A DNA stretch of 10,111 nucleotides from an uncultured Eggerthellaceae bacterium (GTDB lineage Bacteria; Actinomycetota; Coriobacteriia; Coriobacteriales; Eggerthellaceae), in assembly GCA_946626265.1 (NCBI GenBank), contig CAMOUE010000067.1:1-10111 (forward strand). Reading direction: 5' to 3'. The notes under the pieces are model-generated. The model saw nothing but the letters and a program-made list of their open reading frames with translations, did no database searches and had not been told where the DNA came from. Position numbers and translations under genes: made by a program. Positions 1-6,010 of this stretch are shown piece after piece; the stretch's first letter is position 1, and each line of letters starts with the position of its first letter.

Positions 1-1
1 C

Positions 2-424
2 ATGTCCTTCGACGAGCAGGCTGATTCGGGCGAGCCGTTCACCGTCGGCGAGTATCGCCTCGAGTACGCGGGCAACTCCATCACGGACAATTCCGATACC
101 GAGAACGCGGTCGTCTACGAGGTCGTGTTCGACGTCTACAAGAACGACGCCTACGTCGGCCAGGTCAACCCCTCCATCGAGCTCGACGTCGTGACCCAGC
201 AGCAGAAGCTGAACGCGAGCGTCGTCAGCTTCCCCGAGGAGGACCTGTTCGTCGTGTACCGCGGCGTCAACCAGCTCGGGTCGTTCTCGCTCGACGTACG
301 CGTCAACCCGCTCATCTCGCTCGTGTGGATCGGGTTCGGCATGCTCATGCTCGGGACGCTGTTCGCCCTCGTCGGCAAGAGGAAGCCGAAACGGCAGGCA
401 GAGGGGATGGCTGAAGGCCGATGA
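2..424 (+). CDS. ccmF: CcmF, heme lyase subunit of cytochrome c maturation (3' end only)
   Basis: The visible 140 codons are the C-terminal part of a CcmF-like protein; the gene begins before the window, and the ATG at position 2 is probably an internal Met. CcmF, in System I, transfers heme from the CcmE chaperone to apocytochrome c outside the membrane. What is seen is an extracytoplasmic, Asp/Glu-rich beta-type stretch (about residues 1-100), then the typical CcmF ending: VNPLISLVWIGFG leading into a last membrane helix (about 102-125) and a basic tail (GKRKPKR). The WWD heme-binding region would lie upstream, out of view. The stop TGA (422-424) overlaps the ccmA start in an ATGA, so the two are translationally coupled. 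The identification rests on this ending and on the ccmABCD genes that follow. Confidence 0.85.
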   Translation: MSFDEQADSGEPFTVGEYRLEYAGNSITDNSDTENAVVYEVVFDVYKNDAYVGQVNPSIELDVVTQQQKLNASVVSFPEEDLFVVYRGVNQLGSFSLDVRVNPLISLVWIGFGMLMLGTLFALVGKRKPKRQAEGMAEGR

Positions 425-1131
425 ACGCCGTCGAGACGCTGCACCTCACGAAGGCGTTCGGAACGCGCAGGGCGGTCGACGACGTCACGTTCTCGCTTCC
501 CGAAGGCTCGTTCCTGTCGATTTTCGGGCCGAACGGCGCGGGCAAGACGACGCTTCTGCGCGTGCTGTCCACGCTCGCCCGCCCGACGGGCGGCGAGGCG
601 CGCCTATGCGGCGTCGATTTGAAGGAGAACCCCGACGAGGCCCGCGGGCTCATCGGGATGATCTCACACCAGTCGATGCTGTATCCCGACCTCACGGCCG
701 AGGAAAACCTCATGCTGTACGCGAAGCTGTACGGCGTCGCGAACCCTGCGGCCCGCGTGTCCGAGCTGCTCGATGCGGTCGGCCTGTCCCATCGCAGGCT
801 CGATGCCGTGCGCACGTTCTCGCGTGGCATGACGCAACGCGTGTCCATCGCGCGCGCCCTCGTGCACGATCCGCGCATCGTCTTTCTCGACGAGCCGTAC
901 TCGGGGCTCGATCCCCATGCCGTCGAGATATTCGACGAGCTTATCGGCGCCGTTCGCGGCGACCGGACGTTCGTCATGGTCAGCCACGATTTGGCGAAGG
1001 GCTTTTCCATGTGCACGCACGCGCTCGTGCTCGCGCGCGGCCGCATCGTGACGTTTGCCCCCAAAGACGAGATCGCGTTCGGGGATTTCTCCGAGCTGTA
1101 CCGTCAGACGGTCGGGATGGGGGTGGCCTAG
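421..1131 (+). CDS. ccmA: CcmA, heme exporter ATP-binding subunit
   Basis: This is a 236-residue ABC ATPase. With CcmB and CcmC it drives release of heme-loaded CcmE in System I maturation, on the cytoplasmic face of the membrane. Motifs seen: Walker A GPNGAGKTT (36-44), Q-loop Gln84 in ISHQS, signature FSRGMTQR (133-140), Walker B IVFLDEP (153-159) with Asp157 and Glu158, D-loop SGLD (161-164) and switch His189 in VSHD. The SRGM-type signature differs from the LSGGQ/LSAGQ textbook form but is common among CcmA-like and other exporter ATPases. The start ATG (421) overlaps the ccmF stop, with GAAGG at 413-417 as a close Shine-Dalgarno. Taken alone it could be any small exporter ATPase; the ccmB gene directly behind it makes the call secure. 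Confidence 0.93.
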   Translation: MNAVETLHLTKAFGTRRAVDDVTFSLPEGSFLSIFGPNGAGKTTLLRVLSTLARPTGGEARLCGVDLKENPDEARGLIGMISHQSMLYPDLTAEENLMLYAKLYGVANPAARVSELLDAVGLSHRRLDAVRTFSRGMTQRVSIARALVHDPRIVFLDEPYSGLDPHAVEIFDELIGAVRGDRTFVMVSHDLAKGFSMCTHALVLARGRIVTFAPKDEIAFGDFSELYRQTVGMGVA

Positions 1132-1842
1132 ATGCCACGCGTTGCGCCCTCGACGTTCTCCCAATACCGCACGTTGCTCGCGAAGGACCTGCGCCAGGAG
1201 TTCCGCACGCGCGAGATGCTCACGTCCATGGGCATATACGCGCTGCTCGTGATAATCGTCTACGGCGCCGCGCTCGCGCTCACCGCGCACGGCGTCGACA
1301 TCGTCCACATGGGCGGTGGCTTGCTCTGGGTGCTCATCGTGTTCACGTCGCTTCTGGGCTTGGCCCGCTCTTTCGCGCGCGAGAAGGAACAGGGCTGCAT
1401 GGAGGGCGTCTTGCTCGTCCCGCTCGACCGTTCGGTCGTCTTCCTGGCAAAAGCGACCTCGAATATCCTGTTCATGCTCGCGGTCGAGGTAATCGCCGTG
1501 CCCTTGTTCTACTTCTTCTTCATGACGTCCGAGCCTGCTGCGCCGACGCTGCCCTTCATCGTCGCGCCGCTGCTCGTCGGCACCGTCGGCATGGCGGGCA
1601 TCGGCACGATGCTCTCGACCATCACGTCGAACACGCGCTCGGCAGATGTCATGCTCGCCGTGCTGTTCATCCCGCTCATCTACCCGCTGCTCTACGCCTG
1701 CGTCACGGCGACGACGGCGGCCATCGCGGGCACGGAGTTCTGGACGGATTTCTTCGTCATGCCGCTCGTGCTCGCGTGCGGCTACGACGTGGTGATGCTG
1801 CTGGTCTGTTGGGTTCTGTACGACTTCGTCGTCTCGGCATAG
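1132..1842 (+). CDS. ccmB: CcmB, heme exporter membrane subunit
   Basis: This 236-residue integral membrane protein pairs with CcmA. About six hydrophobic segments are visible, near residues 33-50, 61-79, 108-131, 139-161, 172-200 and 210-235. The cytoplasmic loop between helices 2 and 3 carries the family-typical SFAREKEQGCMEGVLLVPLD (80-99), which is the best single diagnostic. The length is close to the roughly 220 residues usual for CcmB. The start codon directly abuts the ccmA stop (TAG at 1129-1131, ATG at 1132), and the G-run at 1119-1123 inside ccmA can serve as ribosome binding site, so translation is probably coupled. No odd features were seen. Confidence 0.93.
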   Translation: MPRVAPSTFSQYRTLLAKDLRQEFRTREMLTSMGIYALLVIIVYGAALALTAHGVDIVHMGGGLLWVLIVFTSLLGLARSFAREKEQGCMEGVLLVPLDRSVVFLAKATSNILFMLAVEVIAVPLFYFFFMTSEPAAPTLPFIVAPLLVGTVGMAGIGTMLSTITSNTRSADVMLAVLFIPLIYPLLYACVTATTAAIAGTEFWTDFFVMPLVLACGYDVVMLLVCWVLYDFVVSA

Positions 1843-1854
1843 AAAGGCTCTCAT

Positions 1855-2613
1855 ATGGCAAAGAAGACAACGAGGGTGCCCGAAGCGGGCGGCTGGCCCG
1901 ATGCGGTGGCCGTGCCGGCCCTGATCGCGGGCGCCGTCCTCACGACTGTGGGATTTCTCATGGCGTTCCTGTGGGCCGCGCCCGTCAACGGCGCCGCGCT
2001 GAGCGCGCCGGAGCTCGTCGGGGACGTGATGGTCACGCATCAGCAGCTCATCAGCCAGAAGATCTTCTACTTCCACATGCCGGTCGCCATCGTGTCGTTC
2101 GTGGCGCTCGCGTTCGGGGCCTATTACGGCATCCGGTTCCTGATGACGCGCGAGCAACGGTTCGACACGTGCTCTCGGGTCGCGATGGAGATCGCGCTGC
2201 TGTTCGTCGTGCTCACGATGATCACGGGCGACCTCTGGACGCGCTTCGAGTGGGGCGTGTGGTGGACGTGGGAGCCGCGGTTGACGACGTACCTCATCCT
2301 CATGCTCATCGCCATCGCGTACTTCGTGCTGCGCAATGCGGTCGACGACCCCGAGCGGCGCGCGACGTACGCGGGCGTCGTCAGCGTCATCGCGCTCGTC
2401 GACGTCCCCGTCTGCTTCATGATCACGCGGCTTATACCCTCGAGCATCCATCCGGTCGTCGCGCGCGAGGGCGGGATGTCGCCCGACATGGCCGCAACGG
2501 TCTTCGTCGTCCTGGCGGGCATGATGCTCGTCGGCTACGGCCTCTACCGGCTCCGCTTCCGCGAGGCGCGTCTGGGCGAGCGCCTGCAAGCGCTGAAGGA
2601 CATGCTCGAATGA
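1855..2613 (+). CDS. ccmC: CcmC, heme-handling membrane protein (WWD family)
   Basis: This 252-residue protein carries the tryptophan-rich WWD signature of heme-handling proteins (HHP family). CcmC presents heme to CcmE on the outer face of the membrane. Seen: six hydrophobic segments (about 21-41, 73-95, 111-125, 144-160, 175-190, 214-233), the WWD motif WGVWWTWEPRLT (133-144) with Glu140 where the motif usually has Asp, and two external histidines in the expected places, His74 (YFHMP) and His199 (SSIHP), which would be the axial heme ligands. ATG 1855 is preceded by AGAAAGG (1841-1847) at good spacing, overlapping the ccmB stop. CcsA/NrfE-type WWD proteins are longer, so CcmC is the better fit from size and neighbours. 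Confidence 0.93.
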   Translation: MAKKTTRVPEAGGWPDAVAVPALIAGAVLTTVGFLMAFLWAAPVNGAALSAPELVGDVMVTHQQLISQKIFYFHMPVAIVSFVALAFGAYYGIRFLMTREQRFDTCSRVAMEIALLFVVLTMITGDLWTRFEWGVWWTWEPRLTTYLILMLIAIAYFVLRNAVDDPERRATYAGVVSVIALVDVPVCFMITRLIPSSIHPVVAREGGMSPDMAATVFVVLAGMMLVGYGLYRLRFREARLGERLQALKDMLE

Positions 2614-2625
2614 GTCGAGGCAGCA

Positions 2626-2657
2626 GGGAGGCCGGCTCATTTTGGGAGGCCGGCTCA
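2626..2657 (+). repeat. Two copies of a 14-bp direct repeat between ccmC and ccmD
   Basis: GGGAGGCCGGCTCA occurs twice, at 2626-2639 and 2644-2657, separated by TTTT. Each copy holds the palindrome GCCGGC, so the two copies can also pair as a hairpin. They fill most of the 73-bp gap between the ccmC stop and the ccmD start, which is otherwise unusual in this tightly packed operon. There is no T-tract after it, so it is unlikely to be a full terminator. A role in mRNA processing or attenuation is possible but unproven. Confidence 0.6.
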
Positions 2658-2686
2658 CTCGACACGCCCCGAGAAAGGAACGAACA

Positions 2687-2872
2687 ATGAACCCGATTCT
2701 CGCCGATATCTACAGCACGGTCATTCCGTCCGCGCCGTATCTGATCGCCGCATACGCGCTCGTATGGGCGGCGCTGCTCGTGTACGTCATCATCGTCGTG
2801 CGCGGTCTGAAGAAGACCGAAGCCCAGATGGCGGTTCTCGAGGAGGCCGTCCGCGCCAAGGGCGGGGACTAG
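2687..2872 (+). CDS. ccmD: CcmD, small membrane protein of the heme export complex
   Basis: This 61-residue protein has one membrane helix (about 16-38) beginning with the family-typical APYLIAAYALVW, followed by a basic and then amphipathic tail (RGLKKTEAQMAVLEEA). CcmD is needed to release holo-CcmE from the CcmABC complex. I chose ATG 2687 because AGAAAGGA at 2672-2679 lies 7 bases upstream. An in-frame TTG at 2642 would add 15 non-conserved residues lying in the repeat region and is unlikely. The stop TAG (2870-2872) overlaps the stop codon of the convergent regulator gene within one CTAG. The gene is small and easily missed, but its sequence and position last in ccmABCD make the call firm. 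Confidence 0.9.
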   Translation: MNPILADIYSTVIPSAPYLIAAYALVWAALLVYVIIVVRGLKKTEAQMAVLEEAVRAKGGD

Positions 2873-4305
2873 CGGGCGACGCCCCAAGCTCCGGCAAGCG
2901 TGCGGATGCCCTCGTCTATGTCGTCGAAGGGGATGCCGCTGAAGCCTATGAGCACGTAACGCCAGCCGTCGGGCGTGTCGGTGCTCCAGTAGCGCGACGT
3001 CGAATGGACGCGCACGCCTGCGCGCATGGCGCTTTCGATGAGCTCGGCCTCGCTTCGCTCGTCGTTCGTCTGCGCGAGGACGAACAGGCTGGTTTCGCCC
3101 ACGATCGTCGTGACGGCATCTCCCATGTGCCGTTCGATTGCGCCGACGAGCTCGTCGCGCTTCCTCTGCACCGACAGGCGCAAGCGCCTGATATGCGAAC
3201 GCCAATGGCCCTCCCTCATGAACGCGGCCATGGTCGCCTGCGTTTGCCAGGGACTTTGCGGATGGGCTCCGCGCTCCCTCGTCTGCCATTTGAGCATGAG
3301 CTGCGGAGGCAGGATGGCATAGCTCAGGCACACGGCGGGCGTGAACGAGTTGGAGAACGTTCCGAGCGAGATGACGTGGCCCGTACGGTCGATCGAGGCG
3401 AGCGCGGGCATACGGCTTGTCCCCGATTGGAATTCCCAGCTGTACTCGTCGTCGATTACGTAGGCGTTGTTCGCCTCCGCCCACTCGACGATGTTTCGCC
3501 TGAGCTCGACCGGCATGGTGCGATTCGACGGAAACTGGCATGCGGGGGTCGTGAAGACGATGTCGGAACCCGCGAGTATCTCGTCCACTTCGCCGGATCT
3601 CGGGTAGGGGAACACCGGCAGGTCCTTGACGGTGAACCCGCTCCCCTTCAGGAACGTCGTCACCTCGTCGTATCCGGGGTTTTCCATGGCGACCGTGGTC
3701 TCGGAGGGGTCGAAGAGCGTGAGGATAGACGACACGAGGTCGCGCGTCGTCGGCATGACGAGCACTTGCGCGGGCGTGCAGTCCAGGCCGTACTCGCTGT
3801 TGATGTAGTGGCAAATCTGCTCGCGAAGGGTCGGCAACCCCTGGCGGTCGTTGTAGAGGCAGGCTTTCTCGGCACCCTCCTCGAAGAAGATTCCCCGCGA
3901 CAGGCGGGCCCATGTGGTGAGCGGGAACGTGTCCGGATCGATGGCGTCGTACGCGAAATCGAAGCGCACGGCATCGGTTTTCGCGCACCTCGACGAGATG
4001 GTTTCAAGCTCTTCGAGCGAAAGCCTGTACGCCGTCGAGAAACGTTCGTTGGGGTCGCGGGACGGTCCTTGCTGCTCGCAGATCGTGTAGCCGCTTCCCC
4101 GGCGCGCGACGACGAAGCCCTCTTCGGTCAGGCGCTGGTAGGCGAGCTCTATCGTCGTGTTCGACACGCCGAGCTCGCGGGCGGCTTCGCGTATGGAGGG
4201 CAGTTTCTTGCCTGCGGGATAGAGCCCGGTTTTGATGCCGTCCGATATCTGGGAATAGATTTGGCGGTAGAACGGCTCGGGGCTGTTGCGATCGATGGAG
4301 GGCAT
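2869..4305 (-). CDS. MocR/PdxR-type regulator (GntR winged helix + aminotransferase-like domain) with degenerate PLP site
   Basis: This 478-residue protein has a GntR-type winged helix (about 10-76; KLPSIREAARELGVSNTTIE is the recognition part), a short linker and a fold-type I aminotransferase-like domain (about 110-478). Family landmarks are clear: YNDRQGLPTLRE (151-162), AMENPGYDE (206-214), TTPACQFPS (252-260), VIDDEYSWEF (283-292) and LGTFSNSFTP (314-323). Cofactor residues are missing. The PLP Schiff-base Lys of the usual TFSK is Asn319 (codon AAC, complement of 3349-3351), the following Arg of the usual RxGY is Cys326, its Gly is Ser328, and the TSGAQ phosphate loop reads MPTTRD (184-189). 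It probably does not bind PLP in the normal way. ATG 4305 has TAAGGA upstream (complement of 4315-4320). Facing nrfA across a shared promoter region, it may control that operon and itself; this is inferred. Confidence 0.9.
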   Translation of the reverse strand: MPSIDRNSPEPFYRQIYSQISDGIKTGLYPAGKKLPSIREAARELGVSNTTIELAYQRLTEEGFVVARRGSGYTICEQQGPSRDPNERFSTAYRLSLEELETISSRCAKTDAVRFDFAYDAIDPDTFPLTTWARLSRGIFFEEGAEKACLYNDRQGLPTLREQICHYINSEYGLDCTPAQVLVMPTTRDLVSSILTLFDPSETTVAMENPGYDEVTTFLKGSGFTVKDLPVFPYPRSGEVDEILAGSDIVFTTPACQFPSNRTMPVELRRNIVEWAEANNAYVIDDEYSWEFQSGTSRMPALASIDRTGHVISLGTFSNSFTPAVCLSYAILPPQLMLKWQTRERGAHPQSPWQTQATMAAFMREGHWRSHIRRLRLSVQRKRDELVGAIERHMGDAVTTIVGETSLFVLAQTNDERSEAELIESAMRAGVRVHSTSRYWSTDTPDGWRYVLIGFSGIPFDDIDEGIRTLAGAWGVAR

Positions 4306-4362
4306 AGTGGGGCATCCTTACGGAGGGGGAGGGTGGAGTAGTCAATTGATCTGACGTCCATT

Positions 4363-4392
4363 CTAATACAAGGTGTTTTGCATTTGTGTCAT
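4363..4392 (-). promoter_or_regulatory. Putative promoter of the MocR-type regulator gene
   Basis: On the minus strand, ATGACA (complement of 4387-4392; 5 of 6 to TTGACA) is followed after 18 bases by TATTAG (complement of 4363-4368; 4 of 6 to TATAAT). It would start transcription near 4356, about 50 bases before the ATG at 4305. It is a sequence match only, of moderate quality. Confidence 0.4.
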
Positions 4393-4420
4393 GAATGATT
4401 TAGACGAAAGTGTACCTTGT
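4368..4420. promoter_or_regulatory. Candidate operator: inverted repeat ACAAGGT / ACCTTGT between divergent promoters
   Basis: ACAAGGT at 4368-4374 is repeated in inverted form as ACCTTGT at 4414-4420, with 46 bp between equivalent arm positions. The left arm touches the -10 of the regulator promoter; the right arm overlaps the -35 region of the nrfA promoter. A dimer or tetramer bound to both arms could control both genes. The arms are only 7 bp, so chance cannot be excluded. Other small palindromes in the same region are TCAATTGA (4342-4349) and TCAT-GA-ATGA (4390-4399). Confidence 0.4.
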
Positions 4421-4446
4421 GGTCGAAAAACCCCAGTTCCTATAAT
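4417..4446 (+). promoter_or_regulatory. Putative nrfA promoter
   Basis: A perfect -10 TATAAT lies at 4441-4446, with a weak -35 TTGTGG at 4417-4422 (spacer 18). Transcription would start near 4453, leaving a leader of about 32 bases with GAGAGAGG (4471-4478) as ribosome binding site 6 bases before the nrfA ATG. A strong -10 with a weak -35 suits an activated promoter, but that is inference. No full FNR box (TTGAT-N4-ATCAA) was found; only a half site TTGAT occurs at 4346-4350. Confidence 0.6.
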
Positions 4447-4484
4447 AAACCCGTATAGGTCCAGGTTCGGGAGAGAGGCCTGCC

Positions 4485-5966
4485 ATGAAGAGCAAGAAGA
4501 CCCTGATTACCATCTGCGTCGTCGCCGTGGTTGCGGTGATCGCGGGGCTTGCGGCATGCGCGCCCAAGGCGAACACGAGCATAGTGGGCAATCCCACGCC
4601 GAACGTCAAGCAGGCGGATGTCTCGCCCGAGCCGGACAAGTTCGGCGTCGTGAAGGCGAGCCAATGGGCCGAGGCGTACCCGTACGAGTACGAATCGTAT
4701 CTCGCGAACGCGACGAACACGCCTCCGGCGGGCGACTACAACGGCGGCGAGTATTGCGCCGAAGGTTATCCGTCCAAGACAGAGGACGTCACGTCGGCGC
4801 TTCCCGAGGGCTTCGAGTACGTCGATGCCAACAAGCTCGACTACCTCGAGACCAACCCCGAGATCAAGACGCTCGGCAAGGGCTACGGCTACGCGAAGTA
4901 CTACACCGAGCCCGCGAGCCACGTGTACTCGCTGTGGTCGGTCACGCACAACGGCCGCGTCGCCGACGGCACGAAGACGAAGGCCGCTTGCATCACGTGC
5001 AAGACCCCGCAGTATTCCAACTTGGTCGACATGGAAGGCGCCGAGGTCCACGCGCGCCCGTTCAACGAGGTCATCGGCGAGCTCGACGAGAACATCAGCT
5101 GCGCGAGCTGCCATGCGAACACGCCCATGAAGGACGGCGAGGTCTACCTCGAGGTCGACCGCGCCGAATGGGTCCGCTCGATGGGCGCCGACCACGGCAA
5201 CACGATCGACGGCGAGGTCTGCGGCCAGTGCCATTGCGACTACTCCATGGCTCCGAACACGAGCATCCCGACGAGCCCTTACGACAACGGCCGTGTCGAC
5301 ATGGTGCCCGAGAAGGCTCTGAAATGGTATGACGACCACGACTTCGTCGACTGGACCTACGCGTCGACGGGCGCCAAGATGCTCGCCATCCGCCATGCCG
5401 AGTACGAGTTCGTCTACGGCGGCGACGACAAGATCCTGCCCATGGGCTCGCACATGCAGAACCTCGGCTACGACTGTGCCGATTGCCACATGGCGACCAC
5501 GAAGGCCGCCGACGGCACCGTGTATGCAAGCCACGAGTGGATCAGCCCGCTCGACAACCAAGAGCTCATCGACCGCGATTGCAAGTCGTGCCACGCCGAC
5601 ATCAAGGCCGAGGTGCGCGCCATCCAAAACGAGATCGATCCCGCCACGACGAAGCTCGGTCAGCGTTGCGAGCAGTTCATAAAGAACTTCGAGACCAAGG
5701 TTGCGACCGAGCAGGACGATCAGGCCAACCCCGGCCAGAAGGTGCTTGCGCTCGACGAGGCGTTCGCGACGAGCAACGGCATCGACGCCGCCACGCTCGA
5801 GCGCCTGCAGTGGCTCCAGCGCGCGTCGTGCTACTACTGGAACCTCGCGGCGGCCGAGAACAGCGAGGGCGCCCATAACCCGACGTATTACCGCTACTGC
5901 CTCGACAAGGGCAACGAGATGCTCGACGAGGGCGACAAGCTCCTCGGCATGTCCTCCGCAGCCTAG
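4485..5966 (+). CDS. nrfA: NrfA, ammonia-forming cytochrome c nitrite reductase (pentaheme lipoprotein)
   Basis: This 493-residue protein reduces nitrite to ammonium with six electrons, outside the cell membrane. Five heme sites are visible: CITCK (169-173), the lysine-ligated active-site heme that defines NrfA, then CASCH (206-210), CGQCH (246-250), CADCH (331-335) and CKSCH (366-370). Likely catalytic residues are Arg158, Tyr253 (after CGQCH, in CDY) and His304. The segment before His304 is AIRH (301-304): Arg303 replaces the Gln that helps bind calcium in E. coli NrfA, which points to the calcium-independent class, and the Lys two positions before it is Ala301. The N-terminus is a lipoprotein signal with lipobox LAAC (22-25, Cys25), which would tether it to the membrane. 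SEQWAEAYP-like and YESY elements near 59-72 also match the family. It is first gene of a two-gene unit with the membrane cytochrome behind it. Confidence 0.95.
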   Translation: MKSKKTLITICVVAVVAVIAGLAACAPKANTSIVGNPTPNVKQADVSPEPDKFGVVKASQWAEAYPYEYESYLANATNTPPAGDYNGGEYCAEGYPSKTEDVTSALPEGFEYVDANKLDYLETNPEIKTLGKGYGYAKYYTEPASHVYSLWSVTHNGRVADGTKTKAACITCKTPQYSNLVDMEGAEVHARPFNEVIGELDENISCASCHANTPMKDGEVYLEVDRAEWVRSMGADHGNTIDGEVCGQCHCDYSMAPNTSIPTSPYDNGRVDMVPEKALKWYDDHDFVDWTYASTGAKMLAIRHAEYEFVYGGDDKILPMGSHMQNLGYDCADCHMATTKAADGTVYASHEWISPLDNQELIDRDCKSCHADIKAEVRAIQNEIDPATTKLGQRCEQFIKNFETKVATEQDDQANPGQKVLALDEAFATSNGIDAATLERLQWLQRASCYYWNLAAAENSEGAHNPTYYRYCLDKGNEMLDEGDKLLGMSSAA

Positions 5967-5967
5967 C

Positions 5968-5997
5968 AGTGAGACTCTGAACGCCATACGTCTCATT
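5968..5997 (+). other. Intercistronic hairpin between nrfA and the donor cytochrome gene
   Basis: AGTGAGAC (5968-5975) pairs with GTCTCATT (5990-5997) in an 8-bp stem with one G-T wobble and a 14-base loop. It starts one base after the nrfA stop and ends directly before the next gene's ribosome binding site. No T-run follows, so it is more likely a processing or stability element than a terminator. A hairpin here could give nrfA and the donor gene different mRNA amounts. Confidence 0.5.
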
Positions 5998-6010
5998 GAG
6001 AGGAGCAACC

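Noticed and set aside
133..140. CcmA signature FSRGMTQR (protein residues 133-140) instead of LSGGQ as a sign of a defective ATPase
   Set aside because: SRGM-type signatures occur in many active CcmA-like and other exporter ATPases, and all other nucleotide-binding motifs are intact.
606..2690. Very long open frames across the ccm genes, e.g. 694 codons on the + strand and 664 codons on the - strand (664-2658)
   Set aside because: They are Arg/His/Ala-rich shadow translations typical of high-GC DNA, have no domain signals, and overlap four well-supported ccm genes.
4342..4350. FNR/CRP-type site around TCAATTGAT upstream of nrfA
   Set aside because: Only a half site TTGAT is present; the second half (ATCAA at the right spacing) is missing, so the match is not better than chance.
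5996..6010. TTG start at 5996 for the donor cytochrome
   Set aside because: It overlaps the ribosome binding site GAGAGGAG that serves ATG 6011 and has no such site of its own.
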